A stretch of DNA of 64,000 nucleotides from Phaeobacter sp. G2 (GTDB taxonomy: Bacteria > Pseudomonadota > Alphaproteobacteria > Rhodobacterales > Rhodobacteraceae), in contig CP104100.1 in assembly GCA_025163595.1 (NCBI GenBank), positions 3,782,001-3,846,000 on the forward strand, written 5' to 3'. The translations under genes were made by a program, and so were the position numbers. The notes under the pieces were generated by a model. It did not search any database. It saw only the letters and a list, made by a program, of their open reading frames with translations, and was not told where the DNA came from. Positions 55,258-64,000 of this stretch are shown in pieces (position 1 is the stretch's first letter; each line of letters starts with the position of its first letter).

Positions 55258-56664
55258 TCAGCGCCGCATATGCAGGCTGACCCGCTGCCCACGCCGGTTC
55301 AGATCAAACCGAAGACGGCGACCGGCCTGCTCCAGCAGAGCTGGAACATCCTCCGAGGAGGTCACCTCCTTGCCATTGATGGCCAGCAGGATATCGCCCG
55401 CTTTGATCCCGGCGCGCGCCGCGTAGGGGCCTGGATCCAGCACCGCAACACCAGTGGCCGAAAGCGGCAGCTGCAAGCGAACAATGGCAACAGGGTTGAT
55501 CAAGCCGACGGTCAGCCCCGGCAACACACTGTTTTCATTCATTACCACAGACCGCGCCGGCGGGTCATTGGGGGCGGTAAACATCTCTACCACCAGAGTT
55601 TCGCGGATGTCACCGCGCAGCCGTGTCACCATCGAGGTGCCATCCAGACCAGCAACCGACATGCGAAACACCATTTCAGAAGGAGAATTCACCACCTGGC
55701 CATCCACGTCTGTAATCACATCGCCGACCTCAAATCCTGCCTTGGCAAAGGGGCTTTGCGGATGCAATTCAGAGATAACCATGCCTTCGGGCAGGTCCAT
55801 ACCCAAGGAGGCTGCCAGATCCGCATCCACCGGCTGGCCCGCCATACCGGCCCAGGGGCGCTGAAAGCCTTCTGAGCCAGCCCGCGCCTGTTTGACAAAC
55901 TCACGCACCAAATTGGCAGGAATGGCAAAGCCGATGCCGTTGGAGCCGCCAGAGCGGCTGAGAATCCGGGTATTGATGCCGATGAGGTCGCCATTCACAT
56001 CAATCAACGCACCGCCCGAGTTACCCGGGTTGATCGGCGCATCGGTCTGAATGTAATAGCCAAAGCCCTCCCCCGAGGCGGTGCCACTGCGCGCCAAGCC
56101 CGAGACAATGCCGCTGCTCACGGTCTGACCAACGCCAAAGGGGTTACCGATGGCCAAGGCCAGCTCGCCAACTTCGACTTCGTCACTGTTGCGCAGGGTC
56201 AAAAACGGCAGATCTGCGGCGTCTTCGAGCTGCAAAATGGCGAGATCGCTTGCCTGATCGGCCAGGACGACGCGGGCCTCATATTCGCGCTTATCCGTGG
56301 TCACCACCCGAATTTCAGTCGCCATCGCCACCACGTGGTAGTTTGAAACAATGATGCCGTCCTGTGACAGAATCACCCCTGACCCGAGTGAGCTTTCGAC
56401 TCGCGGGCGCGGATTGGAGAAGTTGCGGAAGAAATCCTCAAAGAAGGGATCGTTCATAAAGGGAGAGCGCTGGTGTTGCTGGCGCACGATCTTGGCGTAG
56501 ATATTCACCACCGCTGGCGCCGCCTGCTTGACCAGGGGCGCAAACCCAAGCGAGATTTCGGTCTGGGATTGCGGCACACGGGTTTCCGCCTGCGCTGGGA
56601 GCCCTACCGCGAGAGCAAGAACCAAAGATAGGGCAAAGCGGGCGAAAGAAGCAGTACGGATCAT
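55258..56664 (-). CDS. periplasmic Do-like serine protease DegP/DegQ
   Basis: A 468-residue HtrA-family protease with signal peptide ending PAQA. Catalytic triad: H in VSNYHVVAM (about 107), D in ASDLAILQL (about 138) and S in NPGNSGGALID (about 216). Two PDZ domains follow (about 260-350 and 375-465), the second ending in a short basic tail. Handles misfolded periplasmic proteins. Confidence 0.94.
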   Translation of the reverse strand: MIRTASFARFALSLVLALAVGLPAQAETRVPQSQTEISLGFAPLVKQAAPAVVNIYAKIVRQQHQRSPFMNDPFFEDFFRNFSNPRPRVESSLGSGVILSQDGIIVSNYHVVAMATEIRVVTTDKREYEARVVLADQASDLAILQLEDAADLPFLTLRNSDEVEVGELALAIGNPFGVGQTVSSGIVSGLARSGTASGEGFGYYIQTDAPINPGNSGGALIDVNGDLIGINTRILSRSGGSNGIGFAIPANLVREFVKQARAGSEGFQRPWAGMAGQPVDADLAASLGMDLPEGMVISELHPQSPFAKAGFEVGDVITDVDGQVVNSPSEMVFRMSVAGLDGTSMVTRLRGDIRETLVVEMFTAPNDPPARSVVMNENSVLPGLTVGLINPVAIVRLQLPLSATGVAVLDPGPYAARAGIKAGDILLAINGKEVTSSEDVPALLEQAGRRLRFDLNRRGQRVSLHMRR

Positions 56665-56796
56665 GGGATCTCCCGTAAAAGTGTTACTCTAGGATATGCT
56701 TCTGCCGAGGCCCAAATGCAAGCTTTGCCAAGGAGACCCGGTCTGGGTCCTCCCAGTCCGACAACAGGACGGGAGCAACCCAGATCTGCGGTCGTT

Positions 56797-57867
56797 TCAC
56801 CCCGCCATTTGATTGGGCCGTGCCCGGCGCGCTTTGACAGCATCCGCCAGCTTATGCAGTTCCGTCACAGTGTCGTCCCAGCCAATGCAGCCGTCGGTGA
56901 TCGACTGGCCGTAGGTCAGATCGCCCTTGCCCAGATCCTGACGCCCGGCGACCAGATGGCTCTCCACCATAACCCCGGTGATACGCTGCTCGCCAGCCCG
57001 CAGCTGGTCACCGACATCCTGCAAAACCAGCGGCTGTTTGGCCGGATCTTTGTCGCTGTTGGCGTGGCTGGCGTCGATCATCACATGACCGCGAATACCG
57101 TCCTGTTCAGCCTTCTGACAGGCGGCATCGACTGAACCCGCATCATAGTTGGTTCCACCGCCGCCCCGCAGGATCAGGTGGCAATCCGGGTTGCCGCTGG
57201 TGGCCGCAATCGCCGCGCGACCATTTTTGGCCAAGGCCATGAAATGATGCGGATGCGCGGACGAGCGCACCGCATCAATGGCGATCTGCACATTGCCCCG
57301 GGTGCCATTTTTGAACCCCACAGGGCAACTGAGGCCCGAGGCCATCTCGCGGTGGATCTGGCTCTCGGTGGTGCGCGCACCAATAGCGGCCCAGGCCATC
57401 AGGTCCGACAGGTATTGCGGCACCGCCGTATCCAGGAATTCGGTCCCCACTGGTAGCCCCATCTGGTTGATATTAAGCAAGAGCTTGCGCGCCATCTCCA
57501 GCCCGTCATTGATGCGGAAGGAACCATCCAGGCCGGGATCATTTACCAGCCCTTTCCAGCCGCTGATAGTGCGGGGCTTTTCGAAATAGACCCGCATCAC
57601 AATTTCCAACTCGCCCGCCAGCTCTTCGCGCAGGGGTTTCAAACGCGCAGCGTAGTCCAAGGCCGCCGCAGTATCATGGATCGAACAGGGGCCGACAACA
57701 ACGACCAAGCGATCATCGGCGCCGCGCAGCACCTTTTGAATATCAGCGCGGCTATCCAACACGGTCTTGCTGGCCAGATCATTGCTGGGCAGTTTCTCTG
57801 CCAGCTCATCCGGCGAGATCAGCTCCTGCATATCGGTGATGCGGAGGTTTTCAATATGGGGTGTCAT
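56797..57867 (-). CDS. class I 3-deoxy-7-phosphoheptulonate synthase (DAHP synthase)
   Basis: First step of aromatic amino-acid synthesis: joins phosphoenolpyruvate and erythrose 4-phosphate. The 356-residue AroF/G/H-type protein has VVVVGPCSIHD, the KPRT segment YFEKPRTISGWKGL, GTEFLDTAVPQYLSDL, VGFKNGTRGN and IDASHANSDKDP. An N-terminal 50 residues precede the barrel, as in feedback-regulated forms. Directly upstream lie a terminator hairpin and a leader peptide rich in aromatic residues, so transcription is probably attenuated by aromatic amino acids. Confidence 0.96.
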   Translation of the reverse strand: MTPHIENLRITDMQELISPDELAEKLPSNDLASKTVLDSRADIQKVLRGADDRLVVVVGPCSIHDTAAALDYAARLKPLREELAGELEIVMRVYFEKPRTISGWKGLVNDPGLDGSFRINDGLEMARKLLLNINQMGLPVGTEFLDTAVPQYLSDLMAWAAIGARTTESQIHREMASGLSCPVGFKNGTRGNVQIAIDAVRSSAHPHHFMALAKNGRAAIAATSGNPDCHLILRGGGGTNYDAGSVDAACQKAEQDGIRGHVMIDASHANSDKDPAKQPLVLQDVGDQLRAGEQRITGVMVESHLVAGRQDLGKGDLTYGQSITDGCIGWDDTVTELHKLADAVKARRARPNQMAG

Positions 57868-57915
57868 AGTCCTAAGGTTCCTTGCGGGAGGCCCTTTTTG
57901 CGTGGCGGCGGATAC

Positions 57916-57944
57916 AAAAAAACCGCCATCTGCTGAGGGCGGTT
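57916..57944 (-). terminator. attenuator terminator upstream of DAHP synthase gene
   Basis: Minus-strand hairpin AACCGCC, 10-nt loop, GGCGGTT followed by a run of T, 28 nt after the leader peptide stop and about 50 nt before the DAHP synthase start. The leader contains GGCGG (codons 17-19 region) that could pair with the 5' arm as an antiterminator. Confidence 0.82.
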
Positions 57945-57972
57945 GGTGTGGTATCTGCTTTTGCGCACTATG

Positions 57973-58053
57973 TCATCTGCACGCCAAGACCCCTCCGTCC
58001 GCCTGTCGGCCCGGATAAAAATAAAACCAGATTGCAGCATAGGTTTGGGTCAT
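57973..58053 (-). CDS. leader peptide of the DAHP synthase attenuator
   Basis: A 26-codon reading frame starting at the ATG at 58053. It encodes T-Y-A-A then IWFYFY at residues 8-13 (one Trp, two Phe, two Tyr in a row, besides Tyr5), and ends in TGA at 57973. The clustered aromatic codons, position 28 nt ahead of a terminator hairpin and absence of any other role fit ribosome-mediated transcription attenuation: when charged aromatic tRNAs are scarce, stalling on these codons would favour the antiterminator. No strong ribosome site is seen upstream, so translation is inferred. Confidence 0.8.
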   Translation of the reverse strand: MTQTYAAIWFYFYPGRQADGGVLACR

Positions 58054-58346
58054 GTGGGCGACGCTAGCGGAGATTCGCCAGACTGTCATCAGGAAAGTTG
58101 AAAGCGTTTTTTCAAAACTGAGCTAGCCAAGCTTTCACAAGACCTCATCGAAAGGACAACGGCTGCTTTGAACCCGGAGTGCGCCCATATTTCACCACGG
58201 TGAAAGCCGGTTTTTACGAACCACTCTACAGTTTGCAAAAGCAAATTCAGACGGTCGGCTTTGTGCCCGCTCGGCAGCTGAGAATCTGAGGCGCATCGTT
58301 TGAGTTCTTGAGGTGGCCCAAACAGGCCACCTCAATCTTGGGCAGA
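58054..58346. other. promoter region of the aro leader and 3' flank of phoD
   Basis: 293 bp. The leader transcript probably starts here: TTGAAA is found about 75 bp upstream of the leader ATG on the minus strand. Nothing else recognised. Confidence 0.4.
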
Positions 58347-59882
58347 TCAGATAGCGATCTTCGGCTCCAACTCAACCGACCAAAGCTCCACATCTGCGCT
58401 GTCCATCAAGCGCACAGTCATCACGCCCGTATTCGCCGCAATGTCGACTTTGCCAAAGAACTGCAACCCGTCGCTTGGCGGCAGGTTGGCTTGCCCTTCT
58501 TCAGGATGTTTTGCAAAGCGCACTTCGGGACCAAAGGTGTTGTCGTATTCGGAGGGTCCGAATGTACCGGCATGCAATGGACCGGAGACAAATTCCCAGA
58601 ACGGTTCAAACTCCTGAAAAACAGCGCGGTCAGGCGAATAGTGATGGGCGGCGGTGTAATGCACATCTGCTGTGAGCCAAACAGTGTTGGTGATCTCGGC
58701 GGTTTTAATGAACGACAGGACTGCGGCGACATCCTTTTCACGGCCCAGGACCGGGCCATCGCCGTTTGCACCGTTTTCCATGTTGTCACCATCTCGTACC
58801 ATCATGCCAATTGGCATGTCGGCCGCGATGATCTTCCATGTTGCGGTAGAGTTCACCATCTCGCGTTTCAGCCAAGCAAGCTGTTCCGCGCCCAGGAACG
58901 GAGTGCCTTCAGCCTCGGTGTTGGCCGTGTTGTCGCCGCGATAGGTCCGCATATCGATCACGAAAATATCCAGCAACGGGCCGTAGGACACCTTGCGATA
59001 GACGCGCATCGGTTCCGACAGAACCTGACGGGTTGGCATCATTTCGTGGAACGCGCGTGCGGAACGGGCTGCCAGGACCTGCAGTGATTTCTCCGTATAA
59101 CGGTCATCCGCAGTCAACATTTCATTGGGATACCAGTTATTTGTGACTTCGTGGTCGTCCCACTGAGAAATCATAGGCACGGAGGCATTAAACGCCTGCA
59201 CGTTTTTATCCATGTAGTTGTACAAATGCTGGCCGCGGAATTCGTCCAAAGTCTCAGCCACCTTCATCTTGGCGGGTGTGACGATGTTTTTCCAGATCGA
59301 GCCGTCGTCGAGTGCGACTTCTTCTTGCAACGGACCATCGGCGTAGACCGTATCACCGGAATGCAGGAAAAAATCAGGCGCGTGACTGTTCATCGTCGCA
59401 TAGGTGGTCATGCCGCCGCGATCTTCGTCAATACCCCAACCTTGACCAGCCGTATCGCCAGACCAAACAAAACTGATGTCCCGGTTGCCCATGGGCGCGG
59501 TCCGGAAAGTGCCGGTCATCGGCTCTGAAAGCGTGCCATCAGCAAGATCGGACATTGTTACGCGGTAAAAAATATCCTGATCGCTTGGCAGTCCGGTGAG
59601 CGCCAGCTTGCCTGTGTAATCGGTCGGTGTTCCAACTGCCAATGCGGGAACAGCGCGCGCGTCTGTCATGCTTTCGGTGGTTGCCCACTCGACAAGCATC
59701 TTGGCCTCGCGATCAGCGCGGCTCCAAATGACAGCGCCATCATGGGCGACATCACCAGACATAATGCCATGGGTGATCAGTGGACGCGATTGCGCTCTCG
59801 AAAGGGATGGCATGGCAATGGTAGCAGAAAGTGCGGCCGTGCCCAAAAGCGCTTGGCGACGGGTAAATGTGATGCGAGGCAT
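58347..59882 (-). CDS. phoD: PhoD-family alkaline phosphatase, Tat-exported
   Basis: A 511-residue PhoD protein exported by the Tat system (TFTRRQALLGTAAL, residues 5-18). PhoD-type domains: SGDVAHDGAVIWSR, FVWSGDTAGQGWGID, FFLHSGDTVYADGP and MISQWDDHEVTNNWYPNE, DAVYTAAHHY-type LTADVHYTAAHHYSP. Calcium/iron-dependent phosphodiesterase-phosphatase that frees phosphate from organic esters. No pho box recognised upstream. Confidence 0.94.
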   Translation of the reverse strand: MPRITFTRRQALLGTAALSATIAMPSLSRAQSRPLITHGIMSGDVAHDGAVIWSRADREAKMLVEWATTESMTDARAVPALAVGTPTDYTGKLALTGLPSDQDIFYRVTMSDLADGTLSEPMTGTFRTAPMGNRDISFVWSGDTAGQGWGIDEDRGGMTTYATMNSHAPDFFLHSGDTVYADGPLQEEVALDDGSIWKNIVTPAKMKVAETLDEFRGQHLYNYMDKNVQAFNASVPMISQWDDHEVTNNWYPNEMLTADDRYTEKSLQVLAARSARAFHEMMPTRQVLSEPMRVYRKVSYGPLLDIFVIDMRTYRGDNTANTEAEGTPFLGAEQLAWLKREMVNSTATWKIIAADMPIGMMVRDGDNMENGANGDGPVLGREKDVAAVLSFIKTAEITNTVWLTADVHYTAAHHYSPDRAVFQEFEPFWEFVSGPLHAGTFGPSEYDNTFGPEVRFAKHPEEGQANLPPSDGLQFFGKVDIAANTGVMTVRLMDSADVELWSVELEPKIAI

Positions 59883-60235
59883 GGGAATGTGATCCTAATC
59901 AGATGAGATACCGATGCTTAACGCGGTGCAAGTTTCAGCTCATTGACAGTGGTATGAAAGTTAAATGAACTTCAGCGACATCTGGGTGAAGGCGATTTAC
60001 TGACACGATTTACAAGCTCTTTCATACGCTCAAAGCCGACCTTCGTCGTAGCGCCTTGAACGACAGCATTGCCGCAGACACTGCGCCTGCAAAGGCCGTC
60101 GTGTTCCACTGCCATACCTGCGCTTTGCCACCCGCCCCCAATACCCCAACGGGGCCAGCGCGGTGGCTTTGTGAAGGAGCGCAAAACCCGTAAAGTGGTC
60201 CGGCGCTAGAAAATTCATGGTCGGCAATCATTCCA
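59883..60235. other. intergenic region between phoD and rplQ
   Basis: 353 bp. Short frames on the minus strand (for example 59972-60184) read through arginine-rich, non-conserved-looking sequence; no gene, repeat or promoter is convincing. Confidence 0.45.
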
Positions 60236-60267
60236 ACAAAAAGCCCCCGCTCCAAAGGAGCGAGGGC
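60236..60267 (-). terminator. terminator of the rpsM-rpsK-rpoA-rplQ operon
   Basis: On the minus strand GCCCTCGCTCC, TTT, GGAGCGGGGGC with one U-G pair, followed by TTTTTG. It lies 28 bp after the rplQ stop. Confidence 0.85.
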
Positions 60268-60294
60268 CATGCCATCTGACGATGTCAGACAGTC

Positions 60295-60720
60295 TTATTC
60301 TGCGTCGTCAGCTTCGATTTCTGCAGCAACGCGCGCCTTGTCGGCGGCGCCTTTGGCAGCAACGTCACGATCGACGAATTCGATGATCGCCATAGGCGCC
60401 ATGTCACCATAGCGGAAGCCCGCTTTCAGGATGCGAACATAGCCGCCCTGGCGGTCTTTGTAGCGGGGGCCAAGCACATCAAACAGTTTGGAGACATACT
60501 GGTCTTCCTTCAGGCGCGCGTTGGCCTGACGACGGGCGTGCAGGTCGCCGCGTTTTGCCAGGGTGATCATCTTTTCGATGATGGGGCGCAATTCTTTTGC
60601 CTTGGGCAGAGTCGTTTTGATCTGCTCGTGCTCGATCAGCGAGCCAGCCATGTTTGCAAACAGGGCCTTACGGTGCTCATGAGTACGGTTCAGGCGGCGG
60701 TAACCACGTGCGTGACGCAT
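60295..60720 (-). CDS. rplQ: 50S ribosomal protein L17
   Basis: A 141-residue L17: [20 protein letters not shown] at the start and [19 protein letters not shown] near the end, followed by an acidic, alanine-rich alphaproteobacterial tail. Last gene of the alpha operon. Confidence 0.98.
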   Translation of the reverse strand: MRHARGYRRLNRTHEHRKALFANMAGSLIEHEQIKTTLPKAKELRPIIEKMITLAKRGDLHARRQANARLKEDQYVSKLFDVLGPRYKDRQGGYVRILKAGFRYGDMAPMAIIEFVDRDVAAKGAADKARVAAEIEADDAE

Positions 60721-60876
60721 TGTTCAATTCCTTCTTTCGCGTTTTGCTTTGTCTGTCAGCCGATGCGTGTCAGCTGCTCTCCTTGGGGCATGTGCCCATC
60801 TTTCCCCGCCAGCGCGGGCATTGTTTAAGGGCAGACCTGGGCCTGCCCTCAAATTCTGTGTGACCGAGTGAGGTTC

Positions 60877-61893
60877 TTAGAACGTGTCTTCGAACTTCTT
60901 GGCCAGATCTTCGATGTTGTCTGGTGGCCAGTCCTCGACGTCCATGCCGAGGTGCAGACCCATGCCGGACAGCACTTCTTTGATCTCGTTCAGCGACTTG
61001 CGGCCAAAGTTTGGCGTGCGCAGCATTTCTGCTTCGGTCTTCTGGATCAGATCGCCGATGTAAACGATGTTGTCGTTCTTGAGGCAGTTTGCCGACCGGA
61101 CAGACAGTTCCAGCTCGTCCACTTTCTTCAGCAGAAGCGGGTTGAACTCGAGACCATCGTCTTCGTCCTGACGGTTCGCCGACTCGGGCTCTTCGAAGTT
61201 GACGAAGATCGACAGCTGGTCCTGCAGGATACGCGCGGCATAGGCCAGGGCGTCATCCGGGGTAACGGAACCGTCTGTTTCGATTTTCAGCGTCAGCTTG
61301 TCATAGTCCAGCACCTGGCCCTCACGGGTAGGCTGAACGTCATAAGACACCTTTTTCACCGGCGAGTAGATCGCATCGATTGGGATCAGACCAATGGGTG
61401 CGTCTTCTGGCTTGTTCTTATCGGCAGAGACATAGCCCTTGCCGGTATTCACAGTCAGTTCCATGAACAGGTCAGCGCCATCATCCAGATGGCAGATAAC
61501 ATGCTCGCGGTTCAGAACCTCGATGCCTGCGGACTCAGAGATGTCACCGGCGGTGACAACAGCTGGGCCTTTGGCATTGATCGACAGGCGCTTGGGGCCT
61601 TCGACGTCCATGCGCAGGGAGACACCCTTGAGATTCAGGATGATATCGGTGACATCTTCACGAACGCCAGCAACGCTGGAGAATTCGTGCAGAACGTTGT
61701 CGATCTGTACGGATGTGATCGCGGCACCTTGCAGCGAGCTCATCAGAACGCGGCGCAGCGCGTTGCCAAGCGTCAGGCCAAAGCCACGCTCAAGCGGTTC
61801 GGCAATAATTGTTGCCTGACGTGCGGGATCGTTGCCCGGCTTTGCTTCAAGCTGCGTTGGCTTGATCAGCTCTGCCCAATTTTTATGGATCAT
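60877..61893 (-). CDS. rpoA: RNA polymerase alpha subunit
   Basis: A 338-residue alpha subunit starting [16 protein letters not shown] (ATG 61893). The N-terminal assembly domain has [20 protein letters not shown]; the C-terminal domain carries [20 protein letters not shown] and [18 protein letters not shown], which contact UP elements and activators such as NnrR or IclR. Confidence 0.99.
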   Translation of the reverse strand: MIHKNWAELIKPTQLEAKPGNDPARQATIIAEPLERGFGLTLGNALRRVLMSSLQGAAITSVQIDNVLHEFSSVAGVREDVTDIILNLKGVSLRMDVEGPKRLSINAKGPAVVTAGDISESAGIEVLNREHVICHLDDGADLFMELTVNTGKGYVSADKNKPEDAPIGLIPIDAIYSPVKKVSYDVQPTREGQVLDYDKLTLKIETDGSVTPDDALAYAARILQDQLSIFVNFEEPESANRQDEDDGLEFNPLLLKKVDELELSVRSANCLKNDNIVYIGDLIQKTEAEMLRTPNFGRKSLNEIKEVLSGMGLHLGMDVEDWPPDNIEDLAKKFEDTF

Positions 61894-62007
61894 GCAGTCC
61901 CTCCATTCCTGTCTGTACCTCATGTCCGAAGGTGCAGACGCCCGAGGTTTAAAATGACGGACTGGGGCCCGGCAAACAAGCGGGGCCCCAGCGTAAGTCT
62001 CGAAGTC

Positions 62008-62397
62008 TTAGACGCGACGACGCTTAGGTGGACGGCAGCCATTGTGTGCCATCGGTGTTACGTCGCGGATCGAGGTGATGTTGAAGCCGATTGCGGCCAG
62101 AGCGCGCAGGGCAGATTCACGACCGCCACCGGGGCCCTGAACTTCAACTTCAAGAGTTTTAACACCGTGATCCTGTGCCTTTTTGCCGGCATCTTCTGCC
62201 GCCATCTGAGCCGCATAAGGAGTCGATTTACGCGACCCTTTGAAGCCCATGGAGCCAGCAGAGGACCATGCAATCGCATTACCCTGAACATCAGAGATCA
62301 GGATCTTGGTGTTGTTGAACGATGAGTTCACATGCGCAACACCAGTTGCGATGTTCTTACGCTCTTTTTTCTTCGTACGAGTCTTATCGCGTGCCAT
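62008..62397 (-). CDS. rpsK: 30S ribosomal protein S11
   Basis: A 129-residue S11: [20 protein letters not shown] at the N-terminus, [20 protein letters not shown] and [17 protein letters not shown] at the C-terminus. Alpha operon between rpsM and rpoA. Confidence 0.99.
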   Translation of the reverse strand: MARDKTRTKKKERKNIATGVAHVNSSFNNTKILISDVQGNAIAWSSAGSMGFKGSRKSTPYAAQMAAEDAGKKAQDHGVKTLEVEVQGPGGGRESALRALAAIGFNITSIRDVTPMAHNGCRPPKRRRV

Positions 62398-62412
62398 TGA
62401 TCAAACCCTCCC

Positions 62413-62781
62413 TTACTTCTTCTTACCGGCAATGGCCTTTGCGGGGCCTTTGCGAGTGCGAGCGTTGGTGTGGGTACGCTGACCGCGAACGGGCAGGTTA
62501 CGACGATGGCGCAGGCCGCGGTAGCAACCCAGATCCATCAGACGCTTGACGTTCATCTGAACTTCACGACGCAGGTCACCTTCAACGGTGAAGTTTGCAT
62601 CGATGTGCTCGCGGATGGCCAGAATTTCGGCATCAGACAATTCGTTGACGCGACGGGCCGCATCAATGCCAACAGCTTCGCAGATTGCGGCAGCCGAGGT
62701 GTTTCCGATTCCGGTGATATAGGTGAGGGCGATAGGTACCCGCTTAGCAGCGGGGATGTTTACGCCGGCAATACGTGCCAC
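62413..62781 (-). CDS. rpsM: 30S ribosomal protein S13
   Basis: A 122-residue S13: [39 protein letters not shown] and [20 protein letters not shown]. First ribosomal gene of the rpsM-rpsK-rpoA-rplQ group; 243 bp separate it from the next minus-strand gene. Confidence 0.99.
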   Translation of the reverse strand: MARIAGVNIPAAKRVPIALTYITGIGNTSAAAICEAVGIDAARRVNELSDAEILAIREHIDANFTVEGDLRREVQMNVKRLMDLGCYRGLRHRRNLPVRGQRTHTNARTRKGPAKAIAGKKK

Positions 62782-63024
62782 GTGTCACTTTCCTTTTCGT
62801 TGCGGTTCCGTAGCTCCAGAACCTTTTTTCACAACGCTCGACCCTGGCAGTTCAGCCGTTCAGCCCAGCATTTTGAGGTGGTCATGCAGGCAAAAGAATC
62901 TGCCCACATGGAATCATCCCACAAAGGGATGGGGTTGCGTATGAGGATTTGAACAGAGCGTCAACCCGTCAAGAGATGAACCAGGCCTTTTTCATCAAAA
63001 GGCGGGCTTTTCAGCCAATTGGCG

Positions 63025-63405
63025 TCACGATGCGCAATTATAAAACCGCAGTGGCTCTGCGTCACCCGTAAAAATGGAGATGACGCCCGGTTGGTCGGGG
63101 TCGCGGACAATGGTGAACAGCTGCGGCACAAACTCCGGCCCTGGCATCTGGCACTGGCCCACGTGGGTGGTCACATCATAGACCTGCCATTGGTACAGCG
63201 CCTTGGGCGTGAAAGAGCAGAAATACTCCAACGAGCTATAGCCAGTTTCATTCAAGAGCAGCCCGCCGTTCCCCGCATAGTCAAGATCGCCATCCGGGCT
63301 CGACATCACGATGTCACAGCCCTCCGGACTATCGACAAGCAAATGCTGGGCCTGCAGCGGCAGGGTGAAGGAAAACAGGACAATGGAAGGTAGAAGGAAT
63401 TTCAT
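63025..63405 (-). CDS. small secreted protein, unknown
   Basis: A 126-residue protein started at the ATG at 63405, which opens directly with a signal peptide (MKFLLPSIVLFSFTLPLQAQ). AGAAGGA lies just upstream. The mature part has four cysteines (EGCDIV, EYFCSF, GQCQMP, NCAS), suggesting disulfides. It is placed between adk and rpsM, where alphaproteobacteria usually have nothing, and has an own promoter region after the adk terminator. Family not recognised. Confidence 0.65.
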   Translation of the reverse strand: MKFLLPSIVLFSFTLPLQAQHLLVDSPEGCDIVMSSPDGDLDYAGNGGLLLNETGYSSLEYFCSFTPKALYQWQVYDVTTHVGQCQMPGPEFVPQLFTIVRDPDQPGVISIFTGDAEPLRFYNCAS

Positions 63406-63557
63406 CAACTGGGCTTTCTCTAAAATGGGATGGGTCAGGATCACTATAGGCTGCTTGTTTCAGTTTTTGTAAACGCACAGCCTGTTTCAGACAGAAACAG
63501 CCAACAAAGACACTCTCACCGCCAAGCGATGCCAAGGTCGTTTCCGGCACCCCAACA

Positions 63558-63587
63558 AAAAAGGGAGCAACGAGGCTCCCTTTTTTC
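63558..63587 (-). terminator. bidirectional terminator after adk
   Basis: AAAAAAGGGAGC, 6-nt loop, GCTCCCTTTTTT: perfect 12-bp stem with T-runs on both strands, 25 bp after the adk stop. It separates adk from the alpha operon. Confidence 0.92.
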
Positions 63588-63612
63588 GATATCAGATCTC
63601 AGCTTGCAGAGT

Positions 63613-64000
63613 TTACTCAGCCAGAACCGTTGCAATATCCGCTTTTACAGCGTCCATATTCTGCAATCCATCAACGGACTGCAGATCGCCCTTGGCGTAG
63701 TAATAGCCCAACAGCGGCGAGGTCTTTTTGTAATACTCCATCAGACGGGTCTTGAGGCTTTCCTCATTGTCGTCTGCGCGGCGCTTTACCTCTGTGCTGC
63801 CACAGTTGCTGCATTTGCCATCCGCAGGCCAGGGTTTGGTCTGGTCGTGGTAGACTTCACCGCAACCGCCACAGGTGGAGCGGCCGGTGATGCGCGCAAC
63901 AAGCGCGCTGTCATCCACTGCCATCTCAATCACCGCGTCCAGGGTCAGGCCCATTTCCGCCAGTAATTCACCCAGGGCATCAGCCTGCCCCAGGGTGCGG
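63613..64000 (-). CDS. adk: adenylate kinase, 5' part beyond window
   Basis: Interconverts ATP, ADP and AMP. Only the C-terminal ~129 residues are inside the window. The LID carries a four-cysteine zinc site ([12 protein letters not shown] and CSNCG), as in zinc-type adenylate kinases, followed by [20 protein letters not shown] and the closing helix. Usual alphaproteobacterial neighbour is secY upstream, outside the window. Confidence 0.96.
   Translation of the reverse strand, partial: RTLGQADALGELLAEMGLTLDAVIEMAVDDSALVARITGRSTCGGCGEVYHDQTKPWPADGKCSNCGSTEVKRRADDNEESLKTRLMEYYKKTSPLLGYYYAKGDLQSVDGLQNMDAVKADIATVLAE

Noticed and set aside
56725..56760. GACCC/GGGTC hairpin downstream of the DAHP synthase
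   Set aside because: Stem is only five base pairs and there is no T-run.
62985..63003. Hairpin GCCTTTT/AAAAGGC upstream of rpsM
   Set aside because: It has no T-run on the strand that would need it and no gene end nearby that fits; AT-rich arms could be chance.
1..64000. CRISPR arrays, insertion sequences with terminal inverted repeats, rRNA operon
   Set aside because: No regularly spaced repeats, complete transposase or rRNA sequence was seen in the window.

Overview
The window is chromosomal DNA of an alphaproteobacterium, almost certainly a member of the Rhodobacterales (Roseobacter group). The evidence is the gene order rpmH-rnpA-yidD ... yidC-MOSC-engB ... argB, the aapJQMP amino-acid transporter, the adk-rpsM-rpsK-rpoA-rplQ block, an ATP12-type chaperone gene and the NirK/pseudoazurin type. 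Species cannot be named from sequence reading alone.

Layout. 1-4.0 kb: a truncated glutaredoxin-like gene, a metallo-beta-lactamase-fold secreted protein and three unrecognised or weakly recognised exported proteins. 4.2-14.4 kb: a denitrification island with nirV-nirK-pseudoazurin on the minus strand, a divergent Crp/Fnr-type regulator (NnrR-like), a DUF1858 gene, and norCBQD followed by two tiny membrane proteins, a DUF6522-type protein and an NnrS protein. Two nearly identical TTG-N8-CAA palindromes sit in the two divergent promoter regions, so the island looks like one NO-responsive regulon: nitrite to NO (NirK, electrons from pseudoazurin), then NO to N2O (NorCB, assembled with NorQD). 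No nitrate or N2O reductase gene is present here. 14.4-16.0 kb: a scar of a decayed mobile element, with fragments of a serine recombinase and two RepB-C-domain proteins welded together. 16.0-29.6 kb: a catabolic cluster under an IclR regulator, with acyl-CoA synthetase, FAS1-like/MaoC dehydratase, TRAP transporter (dctQPM), methylcrotonyl-CoA carboxylase (both subunits), HMG-CoA lyase and an enoyl-CoA hydratase on one strand, and IclR, thioesterase and family III CoA-transferase on the other. It can be read as uptake and breakdown of a branched C5 organic acid to acetoacetate and acetyl-CoA. 29.6-30.8 kb: an 0.87-kb stretch with no convincing gene, then two identical tRNA-Arg(ACG) genes. 30.9-34.4 kb: an orphan histidine kinase and a flavin disulfide reductase/TVP38 pair.

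34.7-46.0 kb is the rpmH to argB housekeeping region, interrupted by a DUF3833 lipoprotein, ttcA, a GGDEF-EAL protein and an SDR. 46.0-50.6 kb is aapJQMP. 50.8-57.9 kb carries atp12, a HAD hydrolase, rluC, crcB, rarA, a DegP/Q protease and a DAHP synthase. 58.3-59.9 kb is phoD. 60.3 kb to the end is the alpha ribosomal operon with adk.

The most notable item that ordinary gene calling would miss is a 26-codon leader peptide (57973-58053, minus strand) with the run IWFYFY, followed by a terminator hairpin just ahead of the DAHP synthase gene. This is a classic layout for ribosome-mediated attenuation by aromatic amino acids.
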